Below, piece by piece: positions 1 through 13,120 of a DNA stretch of 64,000 nucleotides. Source of the stretch: Streptomyces catenulae (GTDB lineage: Bacteria > Actinomycetota > Actinomycetes > Streptomycetales > Streptomycetaceae); assembly GCF_000718015.1 (NCBI RefSeq), contig NZ_JODY01000001.1, forward strand, positions 62,001 to 126,000, given 5' to 3'. Under the pieces are notes generated by a model, which was not told the DNA's origin, did not search any database, and worked only from the letters and a program-made list of their open reading frames with translations. How positions within the stretch are numbered: position 1 is the first letter of the stretch; each line of letters opens with the position of its first letter. The position numbers were made by a program, and so were the translations under genes.

Positions 1-278
1 TCGCCCAGGAGGCGCTCGCCAACGTCGACCGGCACGCCGCCGCCGACCGCGTCGGCGTCACCCTCTCCTACATGGGGGACGAGGTGAGCCTCGACATCCG
101 CGACGACGGCCGCGGCTTCGACCCGCTGGCGCTGCCGCCGCGGTCGGCCACCGGCGGTTTCGGGCTCGGCGGGATGCGGGCCCGCGCCGAACGCGTCGCC
201 GGAACCGTCGACATCGAGTCGGAGCCCGGCGCCGGAACGGCCGTCTCCGCTCGCGTACCGTTGGTGCGCCATGGCTGA
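1..278 (+). CDS. Sensor histidine kinase, C-terminal part (5' end outside window)
   Basis: The reading frame is open from the window edge (first full codon at base 3). It encodes the ATP-binding end of a NarX/DesK-type histidine kinase: an N-box-like AQEALANVDRHA at the very start, a G1 box DDGRGF and a G2-like GFGLGGMRARAE. The HisKA_3 dimerisation part and any membrane segments lie outside the window. Its stop overlaps the start of the following response regulator by 8 bases, so the two form a coupled two-component pair that would phosphorylate that regulator. The signal sensed cannot be inferred from this fragment. Confidence 0.93.
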   Translation, partial: AQEALANVDRHAAADRVGVTLSYMGDEVSLDIRDDGRGFDPLALPPRSATGGFGLGGMRARAERVAGTVDIESEPGAGTAVSARVPLVRHG

Positions 279-912
279 CGATCCGACGATCACCCTCCTC
301 CTCGTCGACGACCATCCCGTCGTCCGCGACGGACTGCGCGGCATGTTCAGCGCGTCCCCCGGCTTCACCGTCCTCGGCGAGGCGTCGGGCGGCGTAGAGG
401 CGGTGGCGCTCGCCGTCCGCCTCGACCCCGACGTCGTCCTCATGGACCTGCGGATGCCGGGCGGCAGCGGCGTGGAGGCCATCGCGGAGCTGACCCGCCG
501 CGGCGCCCGCGCCAAGGTCCTCGTCCTCACCACCTACGACACCGACTCCGACACCCTCCCGGCGATCGAGGCGGGCGCCACCGGCTACCTCCTCAAGGAC
601 GCCCCGCGCGACGAACTCTTCACCGCGGTCCGCGCCGCGGCCGCCGGACGTACGGTCCTCTCGCCCGCCGTCGCCTCCCGCCTGGTCACCGCCGTCCGCT
701 CCCCGGCTCCCGCCGACGCCACCCTCTCCGCCCGCGAACGCGAGGTCCTCACCCTCGTCGCCAAGGGCACCTCCAACCGCGAGATCGCCCGGGTCCTCTT
801 CATCAGCGAGGCGACCGTGAAAACCCATCTCACCCACATCTACGCCAAGTTGGACGCGAAGGACCGCGCGGCGGCGGTGGCGAACGCCTACGACCGGGGA
901 ATTCTCGGATAG
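271..912 (+). CDS. NarL/FixJ-family response regulator
   Basis: This is a 213-residue two-domain regulator. The N-terminal receiver has the acidic pair in LLVDDHP, the phospho-acceptor Asp in VVLMDLRMPG, the conserved Thr in VLVLTTYD and the Lys in YLLKDAP. The C-terminal LuxR-type helix-turn-helix (from about residue 148) carries LSAREREVLTLVAKG and ATVKTHLTHIYAKL. It starts with ATG inside the end of the kinase gene (8-base overlap), which indicates translational coupling. It is the partner of the truncated upstream kinase. Its target genes are not evident; the next gene lies 294 bases downstream. Confidence 0.95.
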   Translation: MADDPTITLLLVDDHPVVRDGLRGMFSASPGFTVLGEASGGVEAVALAVRLDPDVVLMDLRMPGGSGVEAIAELTRRGARAKVLVLTTYDTDSDTLPAIEAGATGYLLKDAPRDELFTAVRAAAAGRTVLSPAVASRLVTAVRSPAPADATLSAREREVLTLVAKGTSNREIARVLFISEATVKTHLTHIYAKLDAKDRAAAVANAYDRGILG

Positions 913-1053
913 CGACCGGGACGCCCCGAAAGGACCACGCCCGGAGCGGGAAATCCGGCCCCGCCCGGAGCGGAAAAGGGGAAGCGCCCCCGAAGGCCAG
1001 GCAAAAGAAAAAGCAGGGACGGATATCCGCTCCCTGCCACTCTCAAGATATAG

Positions 1054-2787
<1,734 letters not shown>

Positions 2788-2867
2788 GGGGGCGGTTGTC
2801 CACACCCCGTCGGAAAGCCCCCGCCACCCTCTAGGATTGTTCTTCCGATGAGCGCAACGGGGGCTTG

Positions 2868-3587
2868 ATGACCACGCAGCCGTCTTCCGCGGGTAACCCG
2901 CCCGATGAGCGCGAACTGATGTTGGACGCCGTGTTGGGCCCGGCCAGTGAGGCGTACTACGCCGAGCGCGTCCGGTCCGGGAGTGGTGCGAGAGCCAGGG
3001 CTCAGGCGGCCCAGTCCACAGTCACGTTGTTCGCGGGCGGCATCGTGGCGACGCTGACCTTCACCCAGCTCACCGACCGGCCGCTGGGCACCCAGTTGGC
3101 CGGTGTCGTGGCGGTGGCCCTGTGGCTGTTCGCCGCGGTCCTCTATGTGCGTGCGGTGGCGCAGCCGACCGGCCCCCTGGCCGGACCGGGCCGTGCGCGG
3201 ACCCGCCTGGACCTGCTCGAAGCCGTGCTGAAGAAGGCCGACGAGGAGGCCGCTCAGGTCGACAGGCGGCAGAAGTACGCGAACCGGGTGGCCATGGGCG
3301 CGTTGGGCGTCAGCGTGCTCACGGTCGGGCTCGCCGCCGTCGCGGGCCCGAAGGAGGAGAAGGCCCCCGGCGCGGTCGCGGTCTCGCCCGCGTACGTCAA
3401 CAGCGTCCGCACGGTGTGTGCCGTGAAGGGTGAGCGGATCACCGGCCGGATCGACAAAGCCTCACTCGCCACCTCCTTCGTGAACCTCACGGTTGCTGCT
3501 GAGGAATGCGGCGGCCGGAGAGGCAAGGAAACGGAGCTGGTGATTCCCAAGTCAGCCGTCCGAGCAATTGCGTGGGAAGGGGAATGA
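2868..3587 (+). CDS. Three-helix membrane protein, first gene of a two-gene cassette
   Basis: The product is 239 residues. Two adjacent hydrophobic helices (about residues 49-70 and 77-98) are followed by a charged helical stretch (RTRLDLLEAVLKKADEEAAQ) and a third helix around 138-158, then an approximately 75-residue C-terminal domain with two Cys. I chose ATG 2868 over the TTG three bases earlier; AACGGGGG lies about 7 bases upstream. The stop overlaps the ATG of the large NTPase gene (ATGA), so the two are co-translated. I do not recognise the family. The layout of paired helices plus coiled region recalls small membrane effectors (SLATT-like) of conflict systems, but that is inference. 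Confidence 0.75.
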   Translation: MTTQPSSAGNPPDERELMLDAVLGPASEAYYAERVRSGSGARARAQAAQSTVTLFAGGIVATLTFTQLTDRPLGTQLAGVVAVALWLFAAVLYVRAVAQPTGPLAGPGRARTRLDLLEAVLKKADEEAAQVDRRQKYANRVAMGALGVSVLTVGLAAVAGPKEEKAPGAVAVSPAYVNSVRTVCAVKGERITGRIDKASLATSFVNLTVAAEECGGRRGKETELVIPKSAVRAIAWEGE

Positions 3588-6500
3588 CCACCGACATGGG
3601 TGCGGTCTTCCATCTCTTGTGTTTCACGCCACTCGTCCACCCCGAATCCGCGCTCGAAACGGTGCGCTCACTGCACGCCCGGGGCGATCACCTGGACGGC
3701 ATCCTCGTGCTGGGCTCCGGCACCGACGGGCCGCGACCCGTCAGCCGCGCCGAAACCGAGGATTTCCTCGAAACGGTGATCCTGGAGTGTCTGGAGGCCG
3801 ACGCGGACCGGCTTCCGCCGGTGACGGCCGTGCCGGGACGGCATGACGTCCGCCTGCTCGGACGTGGCAGCGGCATGCTCGCCAAGTCACTCACCCGCTA
3901 CTGGGGCGACACCGAGCCGGGGCTGTGGCGGGGTGACGAGCCGGACATCGTGGAGGCCGTCCGCGACGCGTCCTTCACCGAATTCGTCGAGTGGTCCGGA
4001 AAGTTCGAGTGTTCCCCGCGGTGGCGGCCGGGCGTACTGCCGGGTGAGGGATCGGTGACCCTCGGGACGGACACGGGCACCCTCGGCATCGCCGCCGTGA
4101 ACACCGTCTTCCGTATGGCGGTGCCGGATGCCACCGCCGACCTGGCCACCTGCACCCTGGGCCAGTTGGACGGCACGGTCGGTGGTGAGTACCTCCGGTG
4201 GGCCGCGGAGAACGACCTCACCCTGCTGGTCGCGGGTCACTCCGCCGCCGTCCCCGAAGCGCTCGCCCCCGCGCTGCCGAAGACGGTGCTGCTCGCTCCC
4301 GAGGGGGAGCCCGCCCGGTCCGGTTCGGCCGCGCGGTGGCTGGTCGTTCCGCGCGGTACGACACGTCAGCACCGGCTGCTGCGCGTGGAGTGCGCCGACG
4401 TCGGGGCGCCCAAGGTCCGTGACCTAGCGGCGCCACCCGCGGAGCAGCCGGTCGCACTGCCGAGCCCCCGGCGCGCCGGGAACCGCGTCGCCACGCCCGG
4501 CCCGGCCGTGCCGGAGAGCTACGACGAGCAGGCCGCGGTGGCGGAGCTCTACCGGCAGATCGGCACCGGCCGAACGGTTCTGGTGGCGGTCTCGGGTGTG
4601 CACGGCGGGGTCGGCCCGATCGACACCGATGAGCTCACCCGACGGCTGACGCGGGATGTGTACGGCCAACTGCTCGACCCGGCGCCCAGCACCCCCGAAA
4701 TCTGGAACACCGCGCTGAGCGAACTGGGCGCCTCCGCGATGGGCCGGTACGTCGACCAACTGCGCTGTGCGGAGCAGGAGCCCATGACGTCCGCACTCCG
4801 CGTCCTGCAGGCCCCGTGGCGGCGGATCTACGACTTCACGGCGTCCGACATCTTTTCGTCGCTCCTCGAACGCGACCCGGGGACCGCGGAGACCAACACC
4901 TTCGTCAACGCCCTGCTCCAGAAGCCCGCGGTCGGCAACGCCGCGGTCGAGGCGGTGGCCATGCACGGCACCCCCACAGCCCACGAGGCCCTCGACTTCT
5001 CCGTCCCGGCGGACGACGGCTTCTCGCCGCATGCACTGTGGTTCCGCAAGCTGAAGGCGGAACTCCTGACCCATCCCACGGTCTTCATGGCCGCCTCCCC
5101 CAGCAGCCGGTCGCTGTGGAATGCGATCGCCCTGACCCAACCGCAGGACGGGACGGAGCACTCGCCCCGGTTCCTCATCTCGGGACCGGGGACCGCCGCG
5201 GACCGCGCCCGGATCCGGCAGGCGGGGCTGACCCATATTCAGCTGCCGCCTCACGAGTTCGCGGTGGAGAAGCTGCGGCCGGGCCTGGAGGTCCTCCAGC
5301 AGGGCAAACGGCGACTGGCCGAGATCCGGAACGGTGCCCGGAGGCGCTCCGGGATCAAGACCGTCTCCTCCCTCGTCGACAATGCGTCGAAGGGCAGCGT
5401 GGAGTTCCTCAAGGGTCAGGACCCGACGTGGGGCGACGTCAAGGACGGCATCGCCGTGAAGCTCTCCATCACCGACCGCATCCGTGCCGCAGCGCAGCCC
5501 GCGGCGGACGGAAAGCACCGGATCGTCCTGGTGGAGGGCCGGGCCGGCTCCGGGAAGACCACGGCCCTGATGCAGTACGCCCATGAACTTCATCAGGCGG
5601 GGCGGAGCGTGGCATGGATCGACCGCGAGGCGACCGATCCGCTGCCCAACCTCAAGGCCCAGGCCCTCCGGATGTCGGCGGACGCGATCTTCGTGGATGA
5701 CGTCGACATCTTCGGAAGCCTGGGGGCCTCCCTGCTCCGGGAACTCGGCAACGGTGGCAGGACACTGATCGTCGCGGCGATCAGGACGACCCGCTCCGAC
5801 GAACTGGACGTCACCTTCCGCTCCCAACGGGTGTCGGCGGACGAGCCGTTGAACGACGACGACCTGGGGCACATCGTCGATGTGCTGCACCGGCACGGAC
5901 TGCCGGGCATCCTCAAGCGGCAGAAGCTCCGGCCCGAGAAGATCGACAAGTTGCGGGAGCTGTGCGACCGCAATCTGCTCGCGGCCATGATCCAGGTCGT
6001 CACGGGCAAGCGCTTCGAGGACAAGGTCGCCAGCGAGTACCACCAGTTGGATGCCGAGCAGGTCTCGGTCTACGCCACCGTGTGCGTCTTCGAATCCACC
6101 ATCGTCTTCAAGAAACGCGGCATCGAGCTGGACGACCTGCTCCAGATCGTCTCCGGGCGAGGCGCCCCCAAACCCTCGATGAGCCGTGCGATCAACCGGC
6201 TCATCGACCGGCGCATTCTCACCCTGGGCCCGGACGGGACCGTACGGTGTCGGCAGCGCACCATCGCGGACACCGTGGTCGAGACGGTCCTCAAGAAGAA
6301 TCCGGGCGGGCTGGCCGGTGTCATCGAGTACCTGCTCCGGTTCTATGCGCAGTACGCGGCCGACATCCGCGACAACGACAACCCCTACCGCCGGATCCTG
6401 ATCCGGCTGCTCAGTCACTCCCTGATGGTGTCGCTCCGACTCCGGCCCCCTCAGGTGCGGGACATCTACGGCACCGTTCACGAGCTGCTGCGGGACAACT

Positions 6501-6970
6501 TCCACTACTGGCTGCAGCGCGGCGAGTACGAGCTGGAGCGGGGTGATCTCGGCATCGCCGAGAACCATCTGGAGACCGCCCACGGCTGCGAAGGCGGAGC
6601 GAGCGATCACTTCGTCCTCACCGCATGGAGCGCGATCCGGCTGCGCCGGTCGACGGAGAACCCCGCCGATGCCTTCCTGCGCGACCGTGCGCGGGAGGCC
6701 ATCGATGTGCTGGAGGGCGTCACCAAGCGCCACGGCGGCGCCTCACCGCACTCCTTCTCGGTGGTCGCGCGACGGGGGACCGAGTGGGTGGAGGCGTGTG
6801 AGCAGTCGTTCTCCACCAGCCGGGTCGAGGACTTCCTCCGCAAGATCCTCGAAGTCGTCGACGCCGGTCGGCGGTTCTGCAAGGACAACCACGAGTTCAT
6901 GCGCATCGCCGACGAGTTCGGCCCCAAGCTGAACCGACTCCTCCAGCGCAACCAGGGCATCCCGCTGTAA
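3584..6970 (+). CDS. Large STAND-like P-loop NTPase with phosphoesterase-like and SIR2-like N-terminal regions
   Basis: The product is 1128 residues, starting at the ATG that overlaps the previous stop; the frame is open 78 bases further upstream but that part overlaps the membrane-protein gene. Residues 1-270 look like a calcineurin-type phosphoesterase with altered metal ligands: ILVLGSGTDG (40-49) where GDxxD is usual, and PGRHDV (84-89) where GNHD is usual. Residues 315-600 have a SIR2-like pattern (RRIYDFTASDIFSSLLE, then AMHGTP, then VFMAASPSSRSLWN) but no GAGxS motif. A Walker A GRAGSGKT sits at 652-659 and a Walker B-like AIFVDD at 701-706. The C-terminal 250 residues are helical and TPR-like. 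This is sensor-NTPase architecture as in STAND immune proteins. The domain calls are from pattern reading only. Confidence 0.7.
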   Translation: MTTDMGAVFHLLCFTPLVHPESALETVRSLHARGDHLDGILVLGSGTDGPRPVSRAETEDFLETVILECLEADADRLPPVTAVPGRHDVRLLGRGSGMLAKSLTRYWGDTEPGLWRGDEPDIVEAVRDASFTEFVEWSGKFECSPRWRPGVLPGEGSVTLGTDTGTLGIAAVNTVFRMAVPDATADLATCTLGQLDGTVGGEYLRWAAENDLTLLVAGHSAAVPEALAPALPKTVLLAPEGEPARSGSAARWLVVPRGTTRQHRLLRVECADVGAPKVRDLAAPPAEQPVALPSPRRAGNRVATPGPAVPESYDEQAAVAELYRQIGTGRTVLVAVSGVHGGVGPIDTDELTRRLTRDVYGQLLDPAPSTPEIWNTALSELGASAMGRYVDQLRCAEQEPMTSALRVLQAPWRRIYDFTASDIFSSLLERDPGTAETNTFVNALLQKPAVGNAAVEAVAMHGTPTAHEALDFSVPADDGFSPHALWFRKLKAELLTHPTVFMAASPSSRSLWNAIALTQPQDGTEHSPRFLISGPGTAADRARIRQAGLTHIQLPPHEFAVEKLRPGLEVLQQGKRRLAEIRNGARRRSGIKTVSSLVDNASKGSVEFLKGQDPTWGDVKDGIAVKLSITDRIRAAAQPAADGKHRIVLVEGRAGSGKTTALMQYAHELHQAGRSVAWIDREATDPLPNLKAQALRMSADAIFVDDVDIFGSLGASLLRELGNGGRTLIVAAIRTTRSDELDVTFRSQRVSADEPLNDDDLGHIVDVLHRHGLPGILKRQKLRPEKIDKLRELCDRNLLAAMIQVVTGKRFEDKVASEYHQLDAEQVSVYATVCVFESTIVFKKRGIELDDLLQIVSGRGAPKPSMSRAINRLIDRRILTLGPDGTVRCRQRTIADTVVETVLKKNPGGLAGVIEYLLRFYAQYAADIRDNDNPYRRILIRLLSHSLMVSLRLRPPQVRDIYGTVHELLRDNFHYWLQRGEYELERGDLGIAENHLETAHGCEGGASDHFVLTAWSAIRLRRSTENPADAFLRDRAREAIDVLEGVTKRHGGASPHSFSVVARRGTEWVEACEQSFSTSRVEDFLRKILEVVDAGRRFCKDNHEFMRIADEFGPKLNRLLQRNQGIPL

Positions 6971-7130
6971 CACGCGACAGCATCCGCGAACCCGCCCGGC
7001 CGCCCCGCCTCGCCCCGAGAGGCGGGGCGGCCGGGTGTGCGCCGAAGACCCAGCCGTGCTCAGCGGGCCAAGCGGAGCGCCAAAAGGCCCGACTCAGCCG
7101 CTCAGCTGCACACCTGCGGCGCCCTCCCTT

Positions 7131-8305
<1,175 letters not shown>

Positions 8306-8309
<4 letters not shown>

Positions 8310-9484
8310 GCGTCACGGCAGCACAGGGATTCACGGCGGCGGGTATCGCCGCCGGGATCAAGGAGAACGGCAACCCGGACCTCGCCCTCGTGGTGAACCA
8401 CGGGCCGCGCCTGGCCGCCGCGGGCGTCTTCACCTCCAACCGCGTCAAGGCCGCGCCGGTCCTCTGGTCCGAGCAGGTCCTGGGGGGCGGCGAGGTCTCC
8501 GCCGTCGTCCTCAACTCCGGCGGCGCCAACGCCTGCACCGGCCCGCAGGGCTTCCAGGACACCCACGCGACCGCCGAGAAGGTCGCCGAATCGCTGAACA
8601 CCGCGGGGCACGACGCCTCCGGCGAGCACGCCCCCGGCGCCGTCGCCGTCTGCTCCACCGGCCTGATCGGCGAACTGCTGCCGATGAAGAAGGTGCGCAT
8701 GGGCGTCGACAAGGCCGTCGCCCAGCTCACCCCGCACGGCGGCGAGAAGGCCGCCATCGCCATCAAGACCACCGACAGCGTCCACAAGACCGCCGTCGCC
8801 ACCGGCGACGGCTGGACCGTCGGCGGGATGGCCAAGGGCGCCGGGATGCTCGCGCCGGGCCTGGCCACCATGCTCGTCGTCCTCACCACCGACGCCGACG
8901 TCCCCGCCGCCGGACTGGACGCCGCCCTGCGCGCCGCGACCCGCACCACCTTCGACCGGGTCGACTCCGACGGCTGTATGTCCACCAACGACACCGTGCT
9001 GCTGCTGGCCTCCGGCGCCTCCGGTGTCGCCCCCGAGGCCGCCGCGTTCGCCGAGGCCGTCCGTACCGTCTGCGACGATCTGGCCCGCCAGCTGATCGGC
9101 GACGCCGAGGGCGCCAGCAAGGACATCCGCATCGAGGTGATCAACGCCGCGAGCGAGGACGACGCCGTCGAGGTCGGCCGCTCCATCGCCCGGAACAACC
9201 TCCTCAAGTGCGCCATCCACGGCGAGGACCCCAACTGGGGCCGGGTCCTCTCCGCCATCGGCACCACCTCCGCCGCCTTCGAACCCGACCGGCTGAACGT
9301 CGCCATCAACGACGTCTGGGTCTGCAGGAACGGCTCCGTCGGCGAGGACCGCACCCTCGTCGACATGCGCTACCGCGAGGTGCGGATCACCGCCGACCTC
9401 GCCGCCGGCGACGACTCCGCGGTCATCTGGGCCAACGACCTCACCGCCGACTACGTCCACGAGAACAGCGCGTACTCGTCGTGA
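8306..9484 (+). CDS. argJ: Bifunctional ornithine acetyltransferase / N-acetylglutamate synthase
   Basis: ArgJ transfers the acetyl group from N-acetylornithine to glutamate, recycling it, and in many bacteria also uses acetyl-CoA. The 392-residue precursor contains the self-cleavage site: Thr188 in GLATMLVVL, after KGAGMLAP, where the chain splits into alpha and beta subunits and Thr becomes the nucleophile. The GTG start follows GAGGAGAAG by a few bases. The ending EDPNWGRVL ... NSAYSS is typical. It lies second in the arg operon, 58 bases before argB. Confidence 0.97.
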
Positions 9485-9542
9485 CCCACCGCCCGCCCGC
9501 CGCCCGCGCATCCGCCCCGAGCCCAGCCAGCGAGGCCGCCGC

Positions 9543-10465
9543 ATGAGTACCCGTAAACACACCGCGCTGCCCAAGGCCCGCACCCTCATCGAGGCGCTGC
9601 CCTGGCTGACCCGGCACCACGGCAAGACCGTCGTCATCAAATTCGGCGGCAACGCCATGGTCGACGAGGACCTGAAGAACGCCTTCGCCCAGGACGTCGT
9701 CTTCCTCCGCCACGCCGGACTCCGTCCGGTCGTGGTGCACGGCGGCGGCCCGCAGATCAGCGCCCAACTCGACCGCTTGGGCCTGGAGTCGGAGTTCAAG
9801 GCGGGCCTGCGGGTCACCACGCCCGAGGCGATGGACGTCGTCCGGATGGTGCTCGCCGGGCAGGTCCAGCGTGAGCTGGTCGGCCTCCTCAACCGGCACG
9901 GCCCGTTCGCCGTCGGCATGACCGGCGAGGACGCCCAGCTGATGACCGCCACCCAGCACTACGCGTCGATCGACGGCGAGCGGGTGGACATCGGCCGGGT
10001 CGGCGAGGTCACCGCGATCGACACCGGCGCCGTCCAGGCGCTGCTGGACGACGGCCGGATCCCCGTCATCTCCTCCGTCGCGGCCAGCGGCGACGACGGC
10101 GACCACGGCGTCTTCAACGTCAACGCCGACACCGCCGCCGCCGCCCTCGCCGCCGCCCTCGGCGCCGAGACCCTGATGGTCCTCACCGACGTCGAGGGCC
10201 TGTACGAGGACTGGCCCAGCAGCGACGAGGTCATCTCCCGGCTCACCGCCACCGAACTGGAGGCGCTGCTGCCGGATCTGGCCAGCGGGATGGTCCCCAA
10301 GATGCGGGGCTGTCTGCACGCGGTCCGCAACGGCGTGCACACCGCCCGGGTCATCGACGGGCGGGTCCAGCACTCGATCCTGCTGGAGATCTTCACCGAC
10401 GAGGGCATCGGCACGATGGTCGTGCCGGACCAGGACACCGAGAACGGTACGGACGAGGGGACGGC

Positions 10466-10469
<4 letters not shown>
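9543..10469 (+). CDS. argB: Acetylglutamate kinase
   Basis: ArgB phosphorylates N-acetylglutamate and is the usual target of arginine feedback inhibition. The 308-residue product has the amino-acid-kinase motifs: [10 protein letters not shown] (phosphate binding Lys and Gly loop), [10 protein letters not shown], and [28 protein letters not shown]. An N-terminal extension of about 30 residues before the core matches the arginine-sensitive hexameric type. Its ATG follows argJ after 58 bases, and its stop overlaps the argD start (ATGA). Confidence 0.97.
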
Positions 10470-11683
<1,214 letters not shown>

Positions 11684-11690
11684 CGAAGCG

Positions 11691-12233
11691 ATGCATGAGG
11701 CGCAGGAGAACGAAACACTCGGTGGAGGCCAGGCCGTACCCCAGACCCGTACCGCCCGCCACCGCCGGATCGTGGACATCCTCAACCGGCAGGCGGTCCG
11801 CTCGCAGAGCCAGCTCGCGAAGCTGCTCGCCGACGACGGACTCTCCGTCACCCAGGCGACGCTCTCCCGCGACCTGGACGAGCTGGGCGCGGTGAAGATC
11901 CGCAACACCGGCGGGGAGCTGATCTACGCGGTGCCCAGCGAGGGCGGCGACCGCACCCCGCGGGCGCCGCTGGGGGAGTCGGCCAAGGAGGAGCGGATGC
12001 GCCGCCTCTCCGGGGAGTTGCTGATCTCGGCCGAGGCGTCCGCCAACCTCGTCGTGCTGCGCACCCCGCCGGGCGCCGCGCAGTTCCTCGCCTCCGCCAT
12101 CGACCAGGCCGAACTCCACGACATCCTCGGCACCATCGCCGGTGACGACACGCTGATGCTGATCAGCCGCGACCCGGCGGGCGGTCAGGCGCTCGCCGAC
12201 CATCTGCTGCGGCTGGCGCAGAAGGAGCACTGA
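11691..12233 (+). CDS. argR: Arginine repressor
   Basis: ArgR is a hexameric, arginine-dependent repressor that binds ARG boxes. The 180-residue protein has an N-terminal winged helix ([20 protein letters not shown] ... [16 protein letters not shown]) and a C-terminal oligomerisation and arginine-binding domain with [12 protein letters not shown]. It is somewhat longer than the E. coli protein because of an N-terminal tail of about 20 residues, as is usual in Streptomyces. Being the last gene of the operon, it likely regulates both its own operon and argH, where ARG-like operators are visible. Confidence 0.97.
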   Translation: MHEAQENETLGGGQAVPQTRTARHRRIVDILNRQAVRSQSQLAKLLADDGLSVTQATLSRDLDELGAVKIRNTGGELIYAVPSEGGDRTPRAPLGESAKEERMRRLSGELLISAEASANLVVLRTPPGAAQFLASAIDQAELHDILGTIAGDDTLMLISRDPAGGQALADHLLRLAQKEH

Positions 12234-12237
12234 CACC

Positions 12238-12334
12238 CCGCGGGCCCGGCCCGACCGCACCGGTCGGCGCCGGGCCCGCGGCGTCGTACCCGAAGGGCCC
12301 GGGCGCCCGCCTCCTCGGCGGCGCGCCCGGGCCC
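12238..12334. terminator. Double hairpin between convergent argR and the DksA-type gene
   Basis: Two perfect stems follow argR: 13 bp (12238-12250 with 12269-12281) enclosing a smaller CCGACC/GGTCGG hairpin, and 12 bp (12295-12306 with 12323-12334). There is no U tract. Lying between convergent genes, they probably serve as a bidirectional terminator. Confidence 0.7.
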
Positions 12335-12351
12335 TCGTCACCACCGGCGGC

Positions 12352-12681
12352 TCAACCGGTGTGCTCCTGGCAGCCGACGCAGCAGCGGGCGTACGGCAGG
12401 ATCTCCAGCCGCTCGGCGGGCACCGGCTCGGCGCACCGCACACAGGTCCCGTAGGTGCCCGCGGCCAGCCGCGCCTCGGCCTGCTCGATCTCGGCGAGCA
12501 CCTGGCGGATCGCGGCGGTCTGCGCCGTCAGCAGCGCGTCGGTGCTGCCGGGCGGCGCCTCGCCCTCGATGGCCGTGAGCTGCGCCAGCCGGGCGTCACG
12601 CTCGTGCACCAGGCGCCGACGGGCGTCGTCGGCGCCGATCCGGTCGGCGGGGGTTTCGGCGCGGGCCGCATCTGGCGACAT
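12352..12681 (-). CDS. TraR/DksA-type zinc-finger protein
   Basis: The 109-residue protein has an N-terminal helical hairpin (ARRRLVHERDARLAQLTAIE ... AIRQVLAEIEQAEARLAAG) and a C-terminal four-Cys zinc finger (CVRCAEPVP ... ARCCVGC), the arrangement of DksA/TraR-like proteins that enter the RNA polymerase secondary channel. The frame runs further upstream, but ATG 12681 has AAAGGAA at a suitable distance and begins the conserved part. Whether it binds polymerase or is one of the many functionally unknown actinobacterial short DksA-like proteins cannot be told. Confidence 0.85.
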   Translation of the reverse strand: MSPDAARAETPADRIGADDARRRLVHERDARLAQLTAIEGEAPPGSTDALLTAQTAAIRQVLAEIEQAEARLAAGTYGTCVRCAEPVPAERLEILPYARCCVGCQEHTG

Positions 12682-12936
12682 CGTGGACGGTTCCTTTCGC
12701 TGCGCCACGGGGGCTGCGGCGGGCGTGCCCCGGCCCGGGTCCGAGACCGGGCCGGGACGCGGCCACCGCAGCCCCCGGTACGCCACCGGCGACGGTGCCG
12801 GGGCGGGCGGGTGACGGGACGGCGGGCGGCGGTCACCGCCCGGCCGGGAGCGGCCCGGACCGCGTCCCGTGGCGGTGCCCCGCCCGGCAACGCGAACCGT
12901 CGCTCCCACCTCCCAGCCTCGCCGCAGCCGCCCGTT

Positions 12937-12966
12937 CCGTACATGGGTGGCACCACCCATGTACGG
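12937..12966. promoter_or_regulatory. 30-bp perfect palindrome between divergent genes
   Basis: Two 14-bp arms (CCGTACATGGGTGG and its complement) flank a central CA at 12951-12952. The palindrome stands 155 bases before the kinase start and 256 bases before the DksA-type gene, in a 439-base intergenic region otherwise without genes. Such a long dyad looks like a dimeric regulator's operator, and autoregulation by the adjacent response regulator is the simplest guess. As RNA it would form a very stable hairpin. Confidence 0.6.
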
Positions 12967-13120
12967 CTGCGCCGGGGATGTATGCCCTGGTCAGGGATGG
13001 TCCCCACCCCCGATCGACGCCGTCGCCGGGCACCGGCAGGCTGGGCCCGGCGCCCGACCCGGGCGCCCCCGAGGTCCCGGCGGATGGGAGAGTGAGCCGA
13101 TCAAGGAGGTGTGGCGCGCG

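Noticed and set aside
3506..3583. Upstream in-frame start of the NTPase gene at 3506
   Set aside because: It would overlap the membrane protein gene by about 80 bases. The ATG in the ATGA overlap at 3584 is the natural start.
4424..6733. 769-codon minus-strand frame opposite the large NTPase
   Set aside because: Runs through coding motifs of the sense gene; product has no recognisable features.
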